Below are positions 63,045-64,000 of a stretch of 64,000 bases of DNA, in pieces. The number at the start of each line of letters is the position of its first letter. The stretch's first letter is position 1. The notes beneath the pieces were generated by a model, which was given only the letters and a program-made list of their open reading frames with translations, made no database searches and had not been told where the DNA came from. Origin of the DNA: Candidatus Dechloromonas phosphorivorans (lineage in GTDB: Bacteria; Pseudomonadota; Gammaproteobacteria; Burkholderiales; Rhodocyclaceae); assembly GCA_016714975.1 (NCBI GenBank), contig JADKBR010000026.1:80399-144398 (forward strand), written 5' to 3'. The position numbers and the translations under genes are program-made.

Positions 63045-63067
63045 TCGCGGTCGTCCCAACCTGAGAT

Positions 63068-63093
63068 CGGCGGGTTCCGGCCCGCCGTTTTTT
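63068..63093 (+). terminator. Rho-independent terminator after clpB
   Basis: CGGCGGG pairs with CCCGCCG around a six-base loop, followed by six T residues. It lies 23 bases past the clpB stop and is intact although the gene is not. Confidence 0.85.
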
Positions 63094-63711
63094 GCTGGCA
63101 TTGCCAGACCGGCGAAGCAGCGTGAGGCTGCTTCCTCTTGGCCGGATCAATAGGATGGTGACGATCAGTCGCCGCGGCTCGCTGCGCAGGCGCTCGATGA
63201 GGCCGATGCGCGGATGCCTGGCAGAGCGCATCCGGTCGAGCTGGAACGAGCTCAGCGAGAATAGCGACGTTTCCGGTGCTCGAGAAGAAACCCGAAAAAC
63301 CCGAGCAGGGCGACAAAAAAGGCCAGTTCGACCAGAGTGCGGCATCCAGGCGCCGGTTTCCCGCCGTCAAATGAAGTTGTGCTGCGGGCGAATTGGCGGG
63401 GCCGGAACACACCGTTTACCGCGTACTGGCGGCGGATTATGCGGCAGACCGCGGTCTGGGTCAAACGCCATCGCGCCCGCGCGAATGCGGTCCGGCCTCG
63501 TCAGAGGCTCGCTCTCGACCCGCCGGTTGCGGGACAGGGGATTCCGCCACGGAATCAACGACTGGCCCGGCTGAGTGACACGTCCACAGGCGCGCATCAA
63601 CGCCACAACTGACGAAAGTGTTAAGATGGCGAAATCCAAGTCCAGTCGGCAAATTCGACCACGAAGAGTGGCGCGCCAGCGACCATTCACCTCATGACTG
63701 TGCAGCGACCA
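63094..63711. other. Stretch without intact gene
   Basis: Apart from the CorC-like fragment listed separately, I find only short overlapping frames and no ribosome site with a convincing product. The composition is GC-rich like coding DNA, and two dispersed minus-strand frames complement each other, so decayed coding sequence is likely. Confidence 0.4.
63145..63340 (-). pseudogene. Fragment resembling the DUF21 part of CorC/HlyC-family proteins
   Basis: One minus-strand frame reads VELAFFVALLGFFGFLL (about 63332-63282) and a second continues with PETSLFSLSSFQLDRMRSAR and HPRIGLIERLRSEPRRLIVT (about 63285-63150). Joined by a frameshift, these resemble the first membrane segment and following cytoplasmic part of CNNM/CorC-type (UPF0053) transporters. 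The similarity stops abruptly after ILLI, and the remaining 350 or so residues expected for the family are absent. It is the remnant of a divergent gene. Confidence 0.4.
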
Positions 63712-64000
63712 ATGAAACCCACCCCTGTCCAGACCGCCAGCTACCTGATCGCCGTGGCGATCCTTCTTGGCACCAAGTCCTCCTCAAGCTCCTGTCAGCA
63801 CCTGTTCGCCCGGCATGCTGGGGCCGATCCGTTGATCCACAAGCTCCGCGCCGCTGCTGGCTCCGCTTGTTCCCCCTCCGGTCGGGCAGCCCGCATCGCA
63901 GCGACCGCCATCGTCGCCCGCGCAGTGGTCGTGGCGGCAGTCAGCGCCAGCGCCTTTTGCCTTGCTCTACCACCTGAAAAGCGGGGACGCGGCCGGGTTG
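63712..64000 (+). pseudogene. Start of a frameshifted AI-2E-type or similar membrane protein (partial)
   Basis: The ATG at 63712 begins MKPTPVQTASYLIAVAILLG, a plausible first membrane segment. Further on, three frames must be combined to obtain hydrophobic text: LLKLL near 63785, LIHKLRAAAGSA near 63835, RAARIAATAIVA near 63887 and ALLYHLKSGDAAGL at the end. This order recalls the N-terminus of AI-2E-type permeases. The right window edge cuts the gene. Several single-base indels are needed, as in clpB. Confidence 0.35.

Overview
The window looks like the chromosome of a GC-rich betaproteobacterium, most likely in or near Rhodocyclales (Dechloromonas, Azonexus, Accumulibacter-like). This rests on protein-level resemblance of the housekeeping genes (glnE, a yhdP-nitrilase-tldD operon, a molybdenum cofactor cluster), a phasin, a flavocytochrome c sulfide dehydrogenase and the strong GC bias. 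No rRNA, tRNA or CRISPR array was seen, so the taxonomic call is an inference.

Region 1 (1-26.6 kb) is a sulfur island. It opens with sulfate import (start of cysA, cysW, cysT, sbp). Next come a sulfide dehydrogenase (fccA, fccB), an alpha/beta hydrolase and a small ArsR-type regulator. The centrepiece (6.5-12.2 kb, minus strand) is a Family 2A encapsulin locus: rhodanese, cysteine synthase, serine O-acetyltransferase, XRE regulator, encapsulin shell protein and a cysteine desulfurase cargo with a long disordered N-terminus built partly from two 65-residue repeats. After it lie a FadL-type porin, metX and metY, two orphan SsuA-type binding proteins, a secreted DsrE-like protein, a TauD-type dioxygenase, a phasin, a split YeeE/PmpAB-type thiosulfur transporter, a degenerate EAL protein, and ssuF-ssuC-ssuB, in which SsuB carries an extra fused SsuF-like TOBE domain.

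Region 2 (26.9-33.7 kb) holds a DUF411 protein and a type-1 periplasmic binding protein. Two nearly identical IS1595-family (ISXO2-like) elements in direct orientation follow, enclosing a patatin-like phospholipase and a GntP-family permease. The second transposase copy is broken by two compensating single-base indels.

Region 3 (33.7-55.6 kb) is mostly core genome: an RHH regulator divergent from a SulP anion transporter, a PhnA-like small protein, yhdP-nit-tldD, glnE, an MBL-fold RNase-like protein, glpK, two TerB-like genes, and a tightly packed run of dinG-like helicase, ATP-grasp-like protein, mobB, moeA, moaD and moaE.

Region 4 (55.6-64 kb) is accessory or decaying. A lower-GC cluster of four putative lipoproteins, three of them paralogous with a BamE/SmpA-like signature, precedes an IS91-family transposase plus tyrosine recombinase. 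Beyond it lies a clpB with several frameshifts and two internal deletions that remove an NBD1 Walker A and an NBD2 Walker B segment. Fragments resembling a CorC/HlyC-type protein and the start of an AI-2E-type permease, both frameshifted, complete the window. This tract is either a true gene graveyard or locally poor sequence.

Together the sulfur genes cover import of sulfate, sulfonate and thiosulfur, sulfide oxidation, cysteine and methionine synthesis, and probable encapsulated storage of sulfur released from cysteine.
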